The notes under the pieces: generated by a model
Told to the model about the DNA's origin: nothing
The model's database searches: none
What the model saw: the letters and a program-made list of their open reading frames with translations, nothing else
Translations under genes and position numbers: made by a program
Shown: in pieces, positions 54,092-61,078 of the stretch
How the letters are laid out: every line of letters begins with the position of its first letter
How positions within the stretch are numbered: the stretch's first letter is position 1
DNA from: Clostridium sp. SY8519
GTDB lineage: Bacteria > Bacillota > Clostridia > Lachnospirales > Lachnospiraceae
Direction: 5' to 3'
Length of the DNA: 64,000 nt
Assembly: GCF_000270305.1 (NCBI RefSeq)
Contig: NC_015737.1
Location: forward strand, 2,418,501 to 2,482,500

Positions 54092-54189
54092 TGCAGGAAG
54101 ATGCACACTGCAGGAAGGTGCACACTGCAGGAAGGTGCACACTGCAGGAAAATGTATACCACAGGAAGATTGTACACCGCAGGAAGAAC
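54092..54189 (+). repeat. 17-bp tandem repeat array after fhs
   Basis: Units of TGCAGGAAGRTGCACAC start at 54092, 54109, 54126 and 54143, followed by a diverged 18-base unit at 54160 and a partial one at 54178. Copies two and three are identical. Each unit holds a TGCA palindrome on both sides of GGAAG. The period is not a multiple of three. Confidence 0.9.
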
Positions 54190-54211
54190 AGAAGTTTTCT
54201 CTGGTTTTGAT

Positions 54212-54245
54212 CAGCAGGAGCTGCTGCATGCGGCAGCTCCTGCTG
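54212..54245 (+). other. 13-bp hairpin between fhs and the cyclodeaminase gene
   Basis: CAGCAGGAGCTGC (54212-54224) and GCAGCTCCTGCTG (54233-54245) are perfectly complementary with an 8-base loop. AATTGTTAG follows, so there is no U-tract. It may adjust expression of the downstream gene or protect the upstream mRNA. Confidence 0.75.
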
Positions 54246-54313
54246 AATTGTTAGTTACAATGAAATCTTTTCGAAGAACTCAGTTCGAATCATCCCGGGA
54301 GGAGATCATACGA

Positions 54314-54952
54314 TTGAATATGAATATAGGAAATAAAATCTTTGCGGAGTTTGTCCGTGAACTGTCCAGCAGCGCGCCGGTGCCTGGAGGAGGAGGCGCA
54401 TCTGCGGCAGCAGGAGCACTTGCGTCTGCTTTGGTATCCATGGTGGCAAATCTGACCGTCGGTAAGAAAAAATATGCCGCCTATGAAGAAGATATGAAGC
54501 GAATACGGGCAGAGGCCGCACGGCTCTCAGATCAGCTGATCCGGCTTGCGGATGCAGATGCGGAAGCCTTCGCGCCTCTGGCAGAGGCCTACCGTCTGCC
54601 GCAGACAACGGATCAGGAAAAGCAGCACAGGGAAGAAGTGATGAAAACCGTTTTGTGGAATGCTTCCAATGTTCCTTTGCGGATCATGGAGACGGTAGCG
54701 GAAGTCATTGACCTGACAGCAGAAGCAGCGGAAAAGGGCAGCAGGATGGCTGTCAGCGATGCCGGAGTGGCTGCCGTATTTGCGCAGGCCGCATTAAAAG
54801 GCGCGTCTCTCAATATTTTTATTAATACAAAATCAATGAAAGACAGAACTGCAGCGGAGGAACTGAATGCCAGGGCAGCAGCTCTGATTGCAGAAGGACA
54901 GGAAAAAACGGACCGGATTTTTCAGCAGATCCTTTCGGATCTTCGCTCCTGA
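54314..54952 (+). CDS. fchA: cyclodeaminase/cyclohydrolase family protein (methenyl-THF cyclohydrolase FchA type)
   Basis: A 212-residue all-helical protein of the FTCD_C family. The signature SSAPVPGGGGASAAAGALASALVSMVANLT (positions about 16-45) is conserved and the C-terminal ISMKDR-type segment appears as NTKSMKD. Members convert 5-formimino- or 5,10-methenyl-THF; beside fhs the cyclohydrolase reaction (10-formyl to 5,10-methenyl-THF) is most likely. TTG 54314 is preferred because GGGAGGAG lies about ten bases upstream; ATG 54320 is the alternative. The frame stays open back to 54101 through the repeats, but that extension has no binding site. Confidence 0.88.
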   Translation: MNMNIGNKIFAEFVRELSSSAPVPGGGGASAAAGALASALVSMVANLTVGKKKYAAYEEDMKRIRAEAARLSDQLIRLADADAEAFAPLAEAYRLPQTTDQEKQHREEVMKTVLWNASNVPLRIMETVAEVIDLTAEAAEKGSRMAVSDAGVAAVFAQAALKGASLNIFINTKSMKDRTAAEELNARAAALIAEGQEKTDRIFQQILSDLRS

Positions 54953-54965
54953 TCTGTTTTTTGTG

Positions 54966-54997
54966 TTCTTCCGTCTTTCGGAGTGCGGAAGAATTTT
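54966..54997 (+). terminator. intrinsic terminator after fchA
   Basis: TTCTTCCG (54966-54973) pairs with CGGAAGAA (54986-54993), followed by TTTT. The loop contains a second small TCCG/CGGA pairing option. Confidence 0.65.
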
Positions 54998-55018
54998 CCG
55001 GTCTGCGGAATGACCCTT

Positions 55019-55060
55019 TGGTCTGCAGAAGATTAATGGCCCTCTGGTCTGCAGAAGATT
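55019..55060 (+). repeat. 16-bp direct repeats upstream of the zincin gene
   Basis: TGGTCTGCAGAAGATT occurs at 55019-55034 and 55045-55060, 26 bases apart, with a third degenerate copy (CCGGTCTGCGGAATGA) about 20 bases before. The AT-rich stretch 55063-55100 that follows has two TTGAATA-type motifs and several -10-like boxes but no convincing spacing. Confidence 0.6.
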
Positions 55061-55115
55061 CTTTGAATAAAATAGAATATATATTTGAATAGAATATAAG
55101 AGAAAGGCGACAGAG

Positions 55116-55514
55116 ATGATCCTGGATAATTTCGATAATTTCTGCCAGGTTCTGGAAGAAGAAATGAAACTTCTGCCGGATTATGTATATGAAGAATTAA
55201 ACGGCGGCGTTCTTGCGGATGAATCCGCTTTTCTTCATCCGGGGCGTGTCACCGATGACCTTTATATTCTGGGGACGTATACCAACCATGGGATACTCGG
55301 AAAACAGATCGTCCTGTTTTATGGGTCTTTTGCAGCCGCGCTGGGACAGGCAGACGATGATACTGTACGAAACCAGATTCGTGAGACCATCCGTCATGAG
55401 TTTCGGCATCATCTGGAAACAAGGGCCGGACTGTTTGGCAAAGGGACTTTAATCGAAGAGGATGCCGGACGCATGCGGAAATATTATATGATGCACGCAG
55501 ACAAAGGAAAATAA
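55116..55514 (+). CDS. zincin-like metallopeptidase family protein
   Basis: A 132-residue protein with the zinc motif HEFRHH (HExxH) in RETIRHEFRHHLE, as in the small zincin-like family common in Firmicutes. Upstream features include ILPDYVYEELNGGV-like residues and LGTYTNHGILGKQIVLF. There is no signal peptide or membrane segment, so it is cytoplasmic. Function of the family is unknown. AGAAAGG precedes the ATG. It is preceded by direct repeats and followed by an MBL-fold gene. Confidence 0.8.
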   Translation: MILDNFDNFCQVLEEEMKLLPDYVYEELNGGVLADESAFLHPGRVTDDLYILGTYTNHGILGKQIVLFYGSFAAALGQADDDTVRNQIRETIRHEFRHHLETRAGLFGKGTLIEEDAGRMRKYYMMHADKGK

Positions 55515-55639
55515 CGCAGCATGCAGATGTTCTTACTTGGACACTCAATATGTACCGGATAAATACATTTTATGAATCGGATACTGCAGGAATCTGCAGG
55601 GATCAGATACCGGTTTCAGGAGAAGGGAGAGCGGAGAAA

Positions 55640-56419
55640 ATGAAATTAATTACGTTGATCGAAGATACGACCCATGGACCATTGAAGGCGGAACATGGCC
55701 TCTGCATTTATCTTGAAACGGAGCATCACAAACTGCTGTTTGATGTAGGATCTTCCGATCTGTTTCTGAAAAATGCCCGTGCCTGTTCCGTTGATATCGA
55801 ACAGGTGGATACCGTTGTGATATCCCATGGACATGAAGACCATGGCGGAGGACTTGCGTCTTTTCTTTCCGTAAATCATCACGCGAAAATATATCTGCAG
55901 AAAGAGGCCTTTCAGAAACATTACGCAAAGCTGCCGGACGGACCGTCATATATCGGATTGGATCCGGAGCTGATGCGGCATCCGCAGGTTGTTTTGCTGA
56001 ATGGAAATAAACGACTGGATGATGAACTGGAGCTGTTTACCCATGTACCGGGAGAATGTTATCCCACAAATAAAAATCTTCTGAAGGAAGATTTTGCCCG
56101 TGATACGTTTCAGCATGAACAGCATCTGATCATTCACGGTGAAAAAACTGTATTGCTTATGGGCTGCGGACACAAAGGGGTTCTGAATATCCTGCAAAGC
56201 TGTCCCTGTAAACCGGATGTTGTGATCGGCGGATTTCATTTATTCAGCCCGCGGACAGGGGAAATGCTGCCGGAGGAAACCGTTCGGAATCTGGCGCACA
56301 GCCTGCCGAAAATCATTTATTATACCGGTCATTGTACCGGAAGCCAGGCCTTTGACCTCTTGAAGAAAGAGGGGGTGGATATTCATGCCTTATCCACGGG
56401 AACAGAGCTGGAGATTTAA
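55640..56419 (+). CDS. metallo-beta-lactamase fold hydrolase
   Basis: A 259-residue MBL-fold protein with the metal motif SHGHEDHGGG, a later histidine/cysteine site GCGHKGVLNI and the TGHCTGSQAFDLL segment near the C terminus. This layout fits the subgroup often labelled as 7,8-dihydropterin-6-methyl phosphate synthase-like, known from methanopterin synthesis in archaea; in bacteria the substrate is unknown. ATG 55640 was chosen because it follows GGAGAAA and because the family begins here; the open frame back to 55550 lacks a signal. Confidence 0.82.
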   Translation: MKLITLIEDTTHGPLKAEHGLCIYLETEHHKLLFDVGSSDLFLKNARACSVDIEQVDTVVISHGHEDHGGGLASFLSVNHHAKIYLQKEAFQKHYAKLPDGPSYIGLDPELMRHPQVVLLNGNKRLDDELELFTHVPGECYPTNKNLLKEDFARDTFQHEQHLIIHGEKTVLLMGCGHKGVLNILQSCPCKPDVVIGGFHLFSPRTGEMLPEETVRNLAHSLPKIIYYTGHCTGSQAFDLLKKEGVDIHALSTGTELEI

Positions 56420-56478
56420 CTATTCGCAAAAGACAACTTTAACGAAAAGTTACATGTTTTTCACAGAGGAAACTATCT

Positions 56479-57318
56479 ATGAACCTATCTGCGCTTTATG
56501 ATCCGCTGCCGGATCCCGCTGCTTATTTAGAACGTATTCAGTGCGATTTTTCGAATTCATTAAACAAGGCGTATCTGGATCATCTGATTTTTCAGCACCA
56601 ACTGCTGATTCCATTTGAAAACCTGGATATTATTCCCGGCGGCAGGCTGATTTCTCTGGAAATTCCGGATCTGTACCGCAAAATTGTCCGGAAGAAACGG
56701 GGCGGCTATTGTTTTGAACTGAACAGCCTGTTTTTCAGTCTGCTGACTGCACTTGGCTATCAGGCATATCCTGTGCTCTGCAAAGTTCTGGAAGGTTCTG
56801 ATCCCTATTATCCGGCGCTGCATCGCGCTACAGTTGTCCGGATCGGGGACTCAAGTTACTATTGTGATGTGGGCTTTGGCGGACCGGTCCCCGGCGGTGC
56901 TTTGGAAATTCAGACCCTTCATCCGGAAAAAATAGCCATGGATACTTACCGGCTTGTTTCTCTGCCGCATCAGTGGCTGCAGCTGGAACGCCTGTCAAAG
57001 GGCAGGTATGTGCCTATGCTCCGAATTTGTCTGCAGCCCCAGGATCCGGCGGATTTTCTGGCGTTAAGTCATTATTGCTGCTGTCAGGCCCAGGAAGAAT
57101 TCAATCATTTTACCGAAGGAATGCTTCTGAATATTCGTCTGAGAAATGGATATGCTGCATTAAACGGACCGTTTCTGCAGGTGGTAAACGGTGATGAGAA
57201 TTCATGTATACAAAAAAGAATTCATGAAAAGGAAGAAATGGATCAGGTTCTGACCCAAATCTTCCGTCTGCCGGAACACCTGCTGGATCATCTGACCCAG
57301 AATGAGATTCGGCCCTGA
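56479..57318 (+). CDS. nat: arylamine N-acetyltransferase
   Basis: NAT moves an acetyl group from acetyl-CoA to arylamines and hydrazines. The 279-residue protein has the full catalytic triad: Cys78 in RGGYCFELN, His in ALHRATVVRI and Asp in YCDVGFGG. PFENLDII is the other N-terminal signature. The C-terminal third is variable, as usual. The gene stands alone, with a small 6-bp hairpin (56435-56451) upstream and the converging LysM gene downstream. In gut bacteria NATs can act on drugs such as 5-aminosalicylate; that is family knowledge, not shown here. Confidence 0.9.
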   Translation: MNLSALYDPLPDPAAYLERIQCDFSNSLNKAYLDHLIFQHQLLIPFENLDIIPGGRLISLEIPDLYRKIVRKKRGGYCFELNSLFFSLLTALGYQAYPVLCKVLEGSDPYYPALHRATVVRIGDSSYYCDVGFGGPVPGGALEIQTLHPEKIAMDTYRLVSLPHQWLQLERLSKGRYVPMLRICLQPQDPADFLALSHYCCCQAQEEFNHFTEGMLLNIRLRNGYAALNGPFLQVVNGDENSCIQKRIHEKEEMDQVLTQIFRLPEHLLDHLTQNEIRP

Positions 57319-57352
57319 GAATATTTTTCTCCGTTTTCTCCGCTGCAGGCGC

Positions 57353-57784
57353 TCAGTCTTCCGGATACGTCGGTACTGTCAGGTAAGCGCCGGAATGAAT
57401 GATATTTCTGTCGTTGATATGATTCATCTTTTTGATTTCCCGGATATAGGCTCGATTGCTGACGGTACCGGATGTATTATAGGTCTGGGCCAGATCGGAC
57501 AGAGTCATGCCTTCCTCGATATAAACCGAGGTATATACGGCTTTTCGGTCATGACTGGGGGAGGCGTCTGTTTTCAGGGCGGAGGCGGCGAAAATGCCCG
57601 CGGCAGCGCCCAGCACCAGGAAAAAGATACAGATTCCGGCAAAGCGCCGTTTCATTTTTCGCAGCTGCTTCTCTCTCGCTGCACGGATCCGTCTGTTCCT
57701 GTGGGATTCGCTGTGGATACAGGAAGGATCATACTGGTTTCTGCTGCAGAAATCTTGCTTACTATATGCTGCTGTGTACATCAT
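57353..57784 (-). CDS. LysM membrane protein, YneA-like SOS division inhibitor candidate
   Basis: A 143-residue protein with a basic cytoplasmic N terminus (RNRRIRAAREKQLRKMKRR), one membrane segment (about residues 49-68, FAGICIFFLVLGAAAGIF) and a C-terminal LysM domain (IEEGMTLSDLAQTYNT, then INDRNIIHSGAYLTVPTY). It is divergent from lexA with GAAC-N4-GTTT boxes in between. YneA of Bacillus has the same layout, neighbour and control and stops division after DNA damage. Sequence reading supports an analogous role. AGGAGG precedes the ATG. No terminator is evident between it and nat. Confidence 0.8.
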   Translation of the reverse strand: MMYTAAYSKQDFCSRNQYDPSCIHSESHRNRRIRAAREKQLRKMKRRFAGICIFFLVLGAAAGIFAASALKTDASPSHDRKAVYTSVYIEEGMTLSDLAQTYNTSGTVSNRAYIREIKKMNHINDRNIIHSGAYLTVPTYPED

Positions 57785-57818
57785 TCATAACCTCCTGTGT
57801 AACTAATTGCCAATGGTT

Positions 57819-57916
57819 CGAATACATGTTCCGAACTCTTGTTTGCATGCTTATAATATCGAACTTCTGTTTGGTTGTCAACCGAAAAGCAAACGTTTTT
57901 TCGGAATATATGTTTG
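57819..57916. promoter_or_regulatory. cluster of LexA operators in the lexA divergon
   Basis: Sites resembling CGAAC-N4-GTTYG: 57832-57845 (CGAACTCTTGTTTG) and 57860-57873 (CGAACTTCTGTTTG) are strong; 57819-57832 (CGAATACATGTTCC), 57890-57903 (CAAACGTTTTTTCG) and 57903-57916 (GGAATATATGTTTG) are weaker. A -10-like TATAAT for lexA is at 57943-57948, and ATAATATC near 57853-57860 gives TATTAT on the minus strand for the LysM gene. Confidence 0.8.
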
Positions 57917-58041
57917 CTTTTCTCTTTGCTCCATGGTAAAATTATAATAAATATTATACTTTATTCAGAATCAGCAGATCCGGCTGCGCTCGGTCTTTTC
58001 CTGCCGTTCTTCCAGGCGCTCTGCTGTGAGGAGGATATCAC

Positions 58042-58656
58042 ATGGCCTATGGAATAATCAGCAAGAAACAGAGTGAAATTCTTGACTTTATCAAAAGTGA
58101 AATTCTCAGCAAGGGCTATCCGCCGGCAGTGCGTGAAATCTGCGACGCGGTGCATTTGAAATCCACTTCTTCTGTCCACGCGCATCTGGAAAAGCTGGAA
58201 AAAAACGGATATATCCGCAGAGATCCCACCAAGCCACGGGCCATAGAAATCATTGATGACAATTTCAACACGATTCGCACAGAAACTGCCAGTGTCCCGC
58301 TGATCGGCAAAGTTGCCGCCGGTATCCCGATTACTGCCGTAGAGAATGTGGAATCCTATCTTCCGGTTCCGGCGGATCAGATTCCCCGAGGGGAAACTTT
58401 TATTCTGCGGGTACAGGGAAACAGTATGATCAAAATCGGGATTATGGATGGGGATTATATTCTTGTTTCTCAGCAGAATACAGCAGAAAACGGGGATATT
58501 GTGGTTGCTTTGATTGATGATTCCGCGACGGTAAAGACCTTTTACCGGGAATCGGATCACATCCGGCTGCAGCCGGAAAACGATGAAATGGATCCGATTC
58601 TTGTACAGGATGTGACCATACTCGGAAAGGTGTTTGGCGTGTATCGCTTTTACTGA
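58042..58656 (+). CDS. lexA: SOS repressor LexA
   Basis: LexA represses damage-response genes and cleaves itself with RecA help. The 204-residue protein has an N-terminal winged helix ([26 protein letters not shown]), the cleavage site Ala93-Gly94 in KVAAGIP, and the catalytic pair Ser128 (QGNSMIKIG) and Lys165 (ATVKTFYRE). AGGAGG precedes the ATG. LexA operators upstream indicate autoregulation and control of the divergent LysM gene. A terminator follows. Confidence 0.97.
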   Translation: MAYGIISKKQSEILDFIKSEILSKGYPPAVREICDAVHLKSTSSVHAHLEKLEKNGYIRRDPTKPRAIEIIDDNFNTIRTETASVPLIGKVAAGIPITAVENVESYLPVPADQIPRGETFILRVQGNSMIKIGIMDGDYILVSQQNTAENGDIVVALIDDSATVKTFYRESDHIRLQPENDEMDPILVQDVTILGKVFGVYRFY

Positions 58657-58670
58657 TTGCCTTTTTCCGC

Positions 58671-58708
58671 AAAAAAGCAGAGAGCTATGTATGCTCCCTG
58701 CTTTTTTT
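58671..58708 (+). terminator. intrinsic terminator after lexA
   Basis: AAAAAAGCAG (58671-58680) and GAGC pair with GCTC and CTGCTTTTTT (58697-58706 region), followed by T residues to 58708. The A-run on the left side means it can also terminate the minus-strand ORF that ends at 58712. Confidence 0.88.
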
Positions 58709-58711
58709 GGC

Positions 58712-59045
58712 CTAATACTGGATCTCTACAGTTTTTCCGTCTGCCTTTATAAACGTCATATCGGTCATGTGCAGACGGCGTGCTGTTTCTTCGGCACTAT
58801 ACTGATATGTCTTTTCTTCAGGTTTCTGGCATCTGATGATCGCAGTTTTTCTGCCATGATCGTCATAGTGCTTTTCAACAGCTGGTGTGCTGTCCTGAAC
58901 AAACACGATATCAGCCGCCTCATCGAGCGTGATCTGTTCAAGCCCATCGATCAGTGACACATGCTACGATGTTATCGCCGTCAAGAAAAAATTTTGTAGC
59001 AACATATCTTACATCAGGTCTTTTCACATTGAATTTCTTTTCCAT
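58712..59045 (-). pseudogene. frameshifted small gene of unknown function
   Basis: A minus-strand frame of 82 codons ends at 58712 and can begin only at GTG 58960, which has no ribosome binding site. A second frame, offset by one base, starts at ATG 59045 (MEKKFNVKRPDVRYV...) and runs into the same region before a stop near 58940. Joined near 58962 they would make a protein of about 110 residues. The simplest reading is one gene with a single-base frameshift (mutation or sequencing error); programmed frameshifting is less likely because no slippery run is present. The product is not recognised: a positively charged start, an acidic middle and Glu/Lys-rich end. A perfect palindrome lies nine bases upstream of the ATG. 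Confidence 0.45.
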
Positions 59046-59053
59046 AATACATA

Positions 59054-59126
59054 GGCGCAAGGGAACCTGCGAATTTATTCGCAGGTTCCCTTGCGCCATC
59101 CTCCTTTTGTTTTTTGGAAAACAAAA
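59054..59126. repeat. 21-bp perfect palindrome followed by a second A/T palindrome
   Basis: Arms 59054-59074 and 59077-59097 (each beginning or ending GGCGCAAGGGAACC) are perfectly complementary with only two central bases. Seven bases further, TTTTGTTTT (59105-59113) and AAAACAAAA (59118-59126) form another inverted repeat. The group lies between the end of yqeK-rsfS and the frameshifted ORF, both on the minus strand. It may be a terminator/stabiliser of the yqeK-rsfS mRNA, although no U-tract follows on that strand; on the plus strand a C/T-rich run follows. Confidence 0.8.
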
Positions 59127-59141
59127 TTAAGCTGTTACGCG

Positions 59142-60077
59142 TTAAGCTTTTAAGTCTTCCGGATCCATAAGCTTTCCGTCTTTCCAGATTCTCTCCAGAT
59201 CGTAGAAGAGCCGGTCCTCTTTCAGAAAAATATGAATGATGATATCTTTGTAATCAATAAGGAACCAGCTGGATCTCTGATTTCCTTCCTTCCGGCACTC
59301 GGTGTACCCGGCTTTATACATTTTTTCATCCACGTTATCCACCAGAGCGCTCATCTGACTCTGGTTTCCGGCGGTCGCAATCACAAAATAATCTGCAATC
59401 ACAGATACTTCGCTGATATCAATTACTTTAATTTCCTCTGCTTTTTTTTCTTCCAGTGCAGCGCATGCAACGGAAGCCATTTTTCTGGATTCATCGTACA
59501 TTGTGTAGGATCTCCTTTTCTTCTGATAGTACTGATAGGCCAGATTGGTTGTTGTATCAATCGTTCCGTTCGAATCCTTCAGATATTCCACGGTGTCAGA
59601 AAGGATTCGATACACGGTTTCTTCCAGATCTGTCTGCGCTGTTTTCCGCAGCTGTTCCAGATGAGGGGCCTGATTTCTGCCGGGTTCTATGTAGTCAGAT
59701 ACAAAAATAATCTGATCCAGCAGATTCATGGCCGGCTCACCGGTGGTATGGACGGAAATGGCATGCAGAATTTCCGGATCTGTGACACCATAGTGTTCCC
59801 GGGCCAGAATAGATCCGCATTTGGCATGCAGAAGGGTCAGATTCCGGCGTTCCGCTTCACTGACCGGTACACCATGGGATTCACAGTAAGAAATTCTCTG
59901 GGAAAGGGGCATGTATTTCGCACAGTCATGCAGCAAAGCGGCCGTTTCCGCCTGACTTCTGTCGGCGCCGTACCGGTCCGCCAGTGTCCGTGCGGTGTCC
60001 ACGACCCCCATCGTATGCTGATATCTGCTTTCTTTCAGTTCATGCTGCAGCTGTTCCTGCATTTCCGAAAATGTCAC
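59142..60077 (-). CDS. fused YqeK (diadenosine tetraphosphatase) - RsfS (ribosome silencing factor)
   Basis: The single 311-residue frame joins two normally separate proteins. Residues 1-192 are YqeK, an HD-domain enzyme that splits Ap4A symmetrically, with H-HD-type motifs LLHDCAKYMP and HAISVHTTGEP. Residues 193-311 are RsfS (YbeB), which binds L14 and blocks subunit joining in starvation: MYDESRKMASV, IDISEVSVIADYFVIATAGNQSQ (positions about 218-240) and LFYDLERIWKDGK. A good ribosome binding site (AAAGGAG) lies before an internal ATG at 59501, so separate RsfS of 119 residues may also be made. It overlaps nadD by four bases. Confidence 0.88.
   Translation of the reverse strand: MTFSEMQEQLQHELKESRYQHTMGVVDTARTLADRYGADRSQAETAALLHDCAKYMPLSQRISYCESHGVPVSEAERRNLTLLHAKCGSILAREHYGVTDPEILHAISVHTTGEPAMNLLDQIIFVSDYIEPGRNQAPHLEQLRKTAQTDLEETVYRILSDTVEYLKDSNGTIDTTTNLAYQYYQKKRRSYTMYDESRKMASVACAALEEKKAEEIKVIDISEVSVIADYFVIATAGNQSQMSALVDNVDEKMYKAGYTECRKEGNQRSSWFLIDYKDIIIHIFLKEDRLFYDLERIWKDGKLMDPEDLKA
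59499..59518 (-). promoter_or_regulatory. rsfS: internal ribosome binding site and start for free RsfS
   Basis: Within the fused frame, AAAGGAG (complement of 59512-59518) lies about ten bases before an in-frame ATG (59501-59499). The codons from there match the usual N terminus of RsfS. Confidence 0.6.
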
Positions 60078-60703
60078 TTTTCTTCCTCCCGAATGTACAG
60101 ACTGTGTTCCCGGATATATGCTTCTACACGGTCCGGAAGCATATAACGGATAGTTTTTCCCGTTTGAACCCTCTGGCGCAGTTTTTTGCCGGATACGTTA
60201 AAATTCGGAGTTTCCAGTCTGTGGATTCTGCCATGGTATTTGTCCTGCAGATAGGCGATCTGCGTGTCGACTTTTTTCTCATTATAGGTATCCCGCACAG
60301 CGGCCAGAAGAATGGCCTCCCGGCAGATCAGCTCCGGATGCTTCCAGGTTTCGAATTCAATCAGTGAATCCGCGCCGACAATAAAATACAGCTCCGCATC
60401 CGGATACTCTGCCTTGAAATGCTGCAGTGTGGAATAGGTATAACTGACGGTGTTTTTCTGTGTTTCGTAGTAGGAAATCGTAAAACGGGGATTGTCTGCA
60501 ATCGCTTCTTCTACCATCCGGCATCTGTGATAAGTCATGGCTTCCCCGCCGTATTCTTTATGCGGGGCATGACCGGTGGGAAGAAAAATCACCTGATCCA
60601 GATGATACTGATGCATCGCGTTATCACCGATAATCAGATGACCGTAGTGAATTGGATTGAAGGTTCCCCCAAGGATTCCGATTCGTTTTGAACTGCTGTC
60701 CAT
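60074..60703 (-). CDS. nadD: nicotinate-nucleotide adenylyltransferase
   Basis: NadD makes deamido-NAD from nicotinate mononucleotide and ATP. The 209-residue protein has the GGTFNPIHYGHL motif with the HxGH-type signature (HYGH) and the C-terminal ISGTKIR-like element as NVSGKKLRQR. FLPTGHAPHK and FIVGADSLIEFETWK are also typical. It follows yhbY and overlaps yqeK by four bases, the usual order in Firmicutes. Confidence 0.95.
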   Translation of the reverse strand: MDSSSKRIGILGGTFNPIHYGHLIIGDNAMHQYHLDQVIFLPTGHAPHKEYGGEAMTYHRCRMVEEAIADNPRFTISYYETQKNTVSYTYSTLQHFKAEYPDAELYFIVGADSLIEFETWKHPELICREAILLAAVRDTYNEKKVDTQIAYLQDKYHGRIHRLETPNFNVSGKKLRQRVQTGKTIRYMLPDRVEAYIREHSLYIREEEK

Positions 60704-60719
60704 GCTTCTGACCCTCTGC

Positions 60720-61013
60720 TCAGGATTTCGGTAAAATAATTTTCGGTTCGTCTTTAAACGGACGGTACAGGATGATTTTTCGTCCGATTACCTGTACAAC
60801 CTCGGAACGGGTGCGGCCCGCAAGCATTTCGGCAATTTTACGGGGATCTTCCATGCAGTTTTTCAGAACTGTGATTTTAATCAGTTCATGGGTGTGAAAT
60901 CCTTCGGTTACAGCTGTTACCAGCTCCGGTGTCAGGGAACTCTTGCCGATCTGAAACAGAGGGGTAAGGTTCATGGCAAGGCTCCTGAGATATGCGCGCT
61001 GTTTGCTCGTCAT
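60720..61013 (-). CDS. yhbY: CRM-domain RNA-binding protein YhbY
   Basis: YhbY binds the large ribosomal subunit precursor. The 97-residue protein is a single CRM domain: the N-terminal SKQRAYLRSLAMNLTPLFQIGK, the HTHELIKI segment and the loop GRTRSEVVQVIGRKIILYRP (positions about 66-85). It lies between obgE and nadD in the same direction. GGAG precedes the start on the minus strand. Confidence 0.92.
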   Translation of the reverse strand: MTSKQRAYLRSLAMNLTPLFQIGKSSLTPELVTAVTEGFHTHELIKITVLKNCMEDPRKIAEMLAGRTRSEVVQVIGRKIILYRPFKDEPKIILPKS

Positions 61014-61054
61014 GTTAGATGCTCCTTTTCCTGTATTAAAAGTTTTCTGTACGG

Positions 61055-61075
61055 AAAAAGCAGGATTTTACTGCT
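61055..61075 (-). terminator. weak terminator-like hairpin between obgE and yhbY
   Basis: On the minus strand AGCAG (complement of 61071-61075) and CTGCT (complement of 61059-61063) form a 5-bp stem followed by TTTT. With so short a stem it would at most attenuate transcription into yhbY. Confidence 0.35.
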
Positions 61076-61078
61076 CTT

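Noticed and set aside
54092..54189. Possible CRISPR array
   Set aside because: Units are 17 bp and contiguous, with no spacers and no cas genes.
54101..54313. N-terminal extension of the cyclodeaminase through the 17-bp repeats
   Set aside because: The frame is open by chance; there is no ribosome binding site, the array period is not a multiple of three, and a good site lies before TTG 54314.
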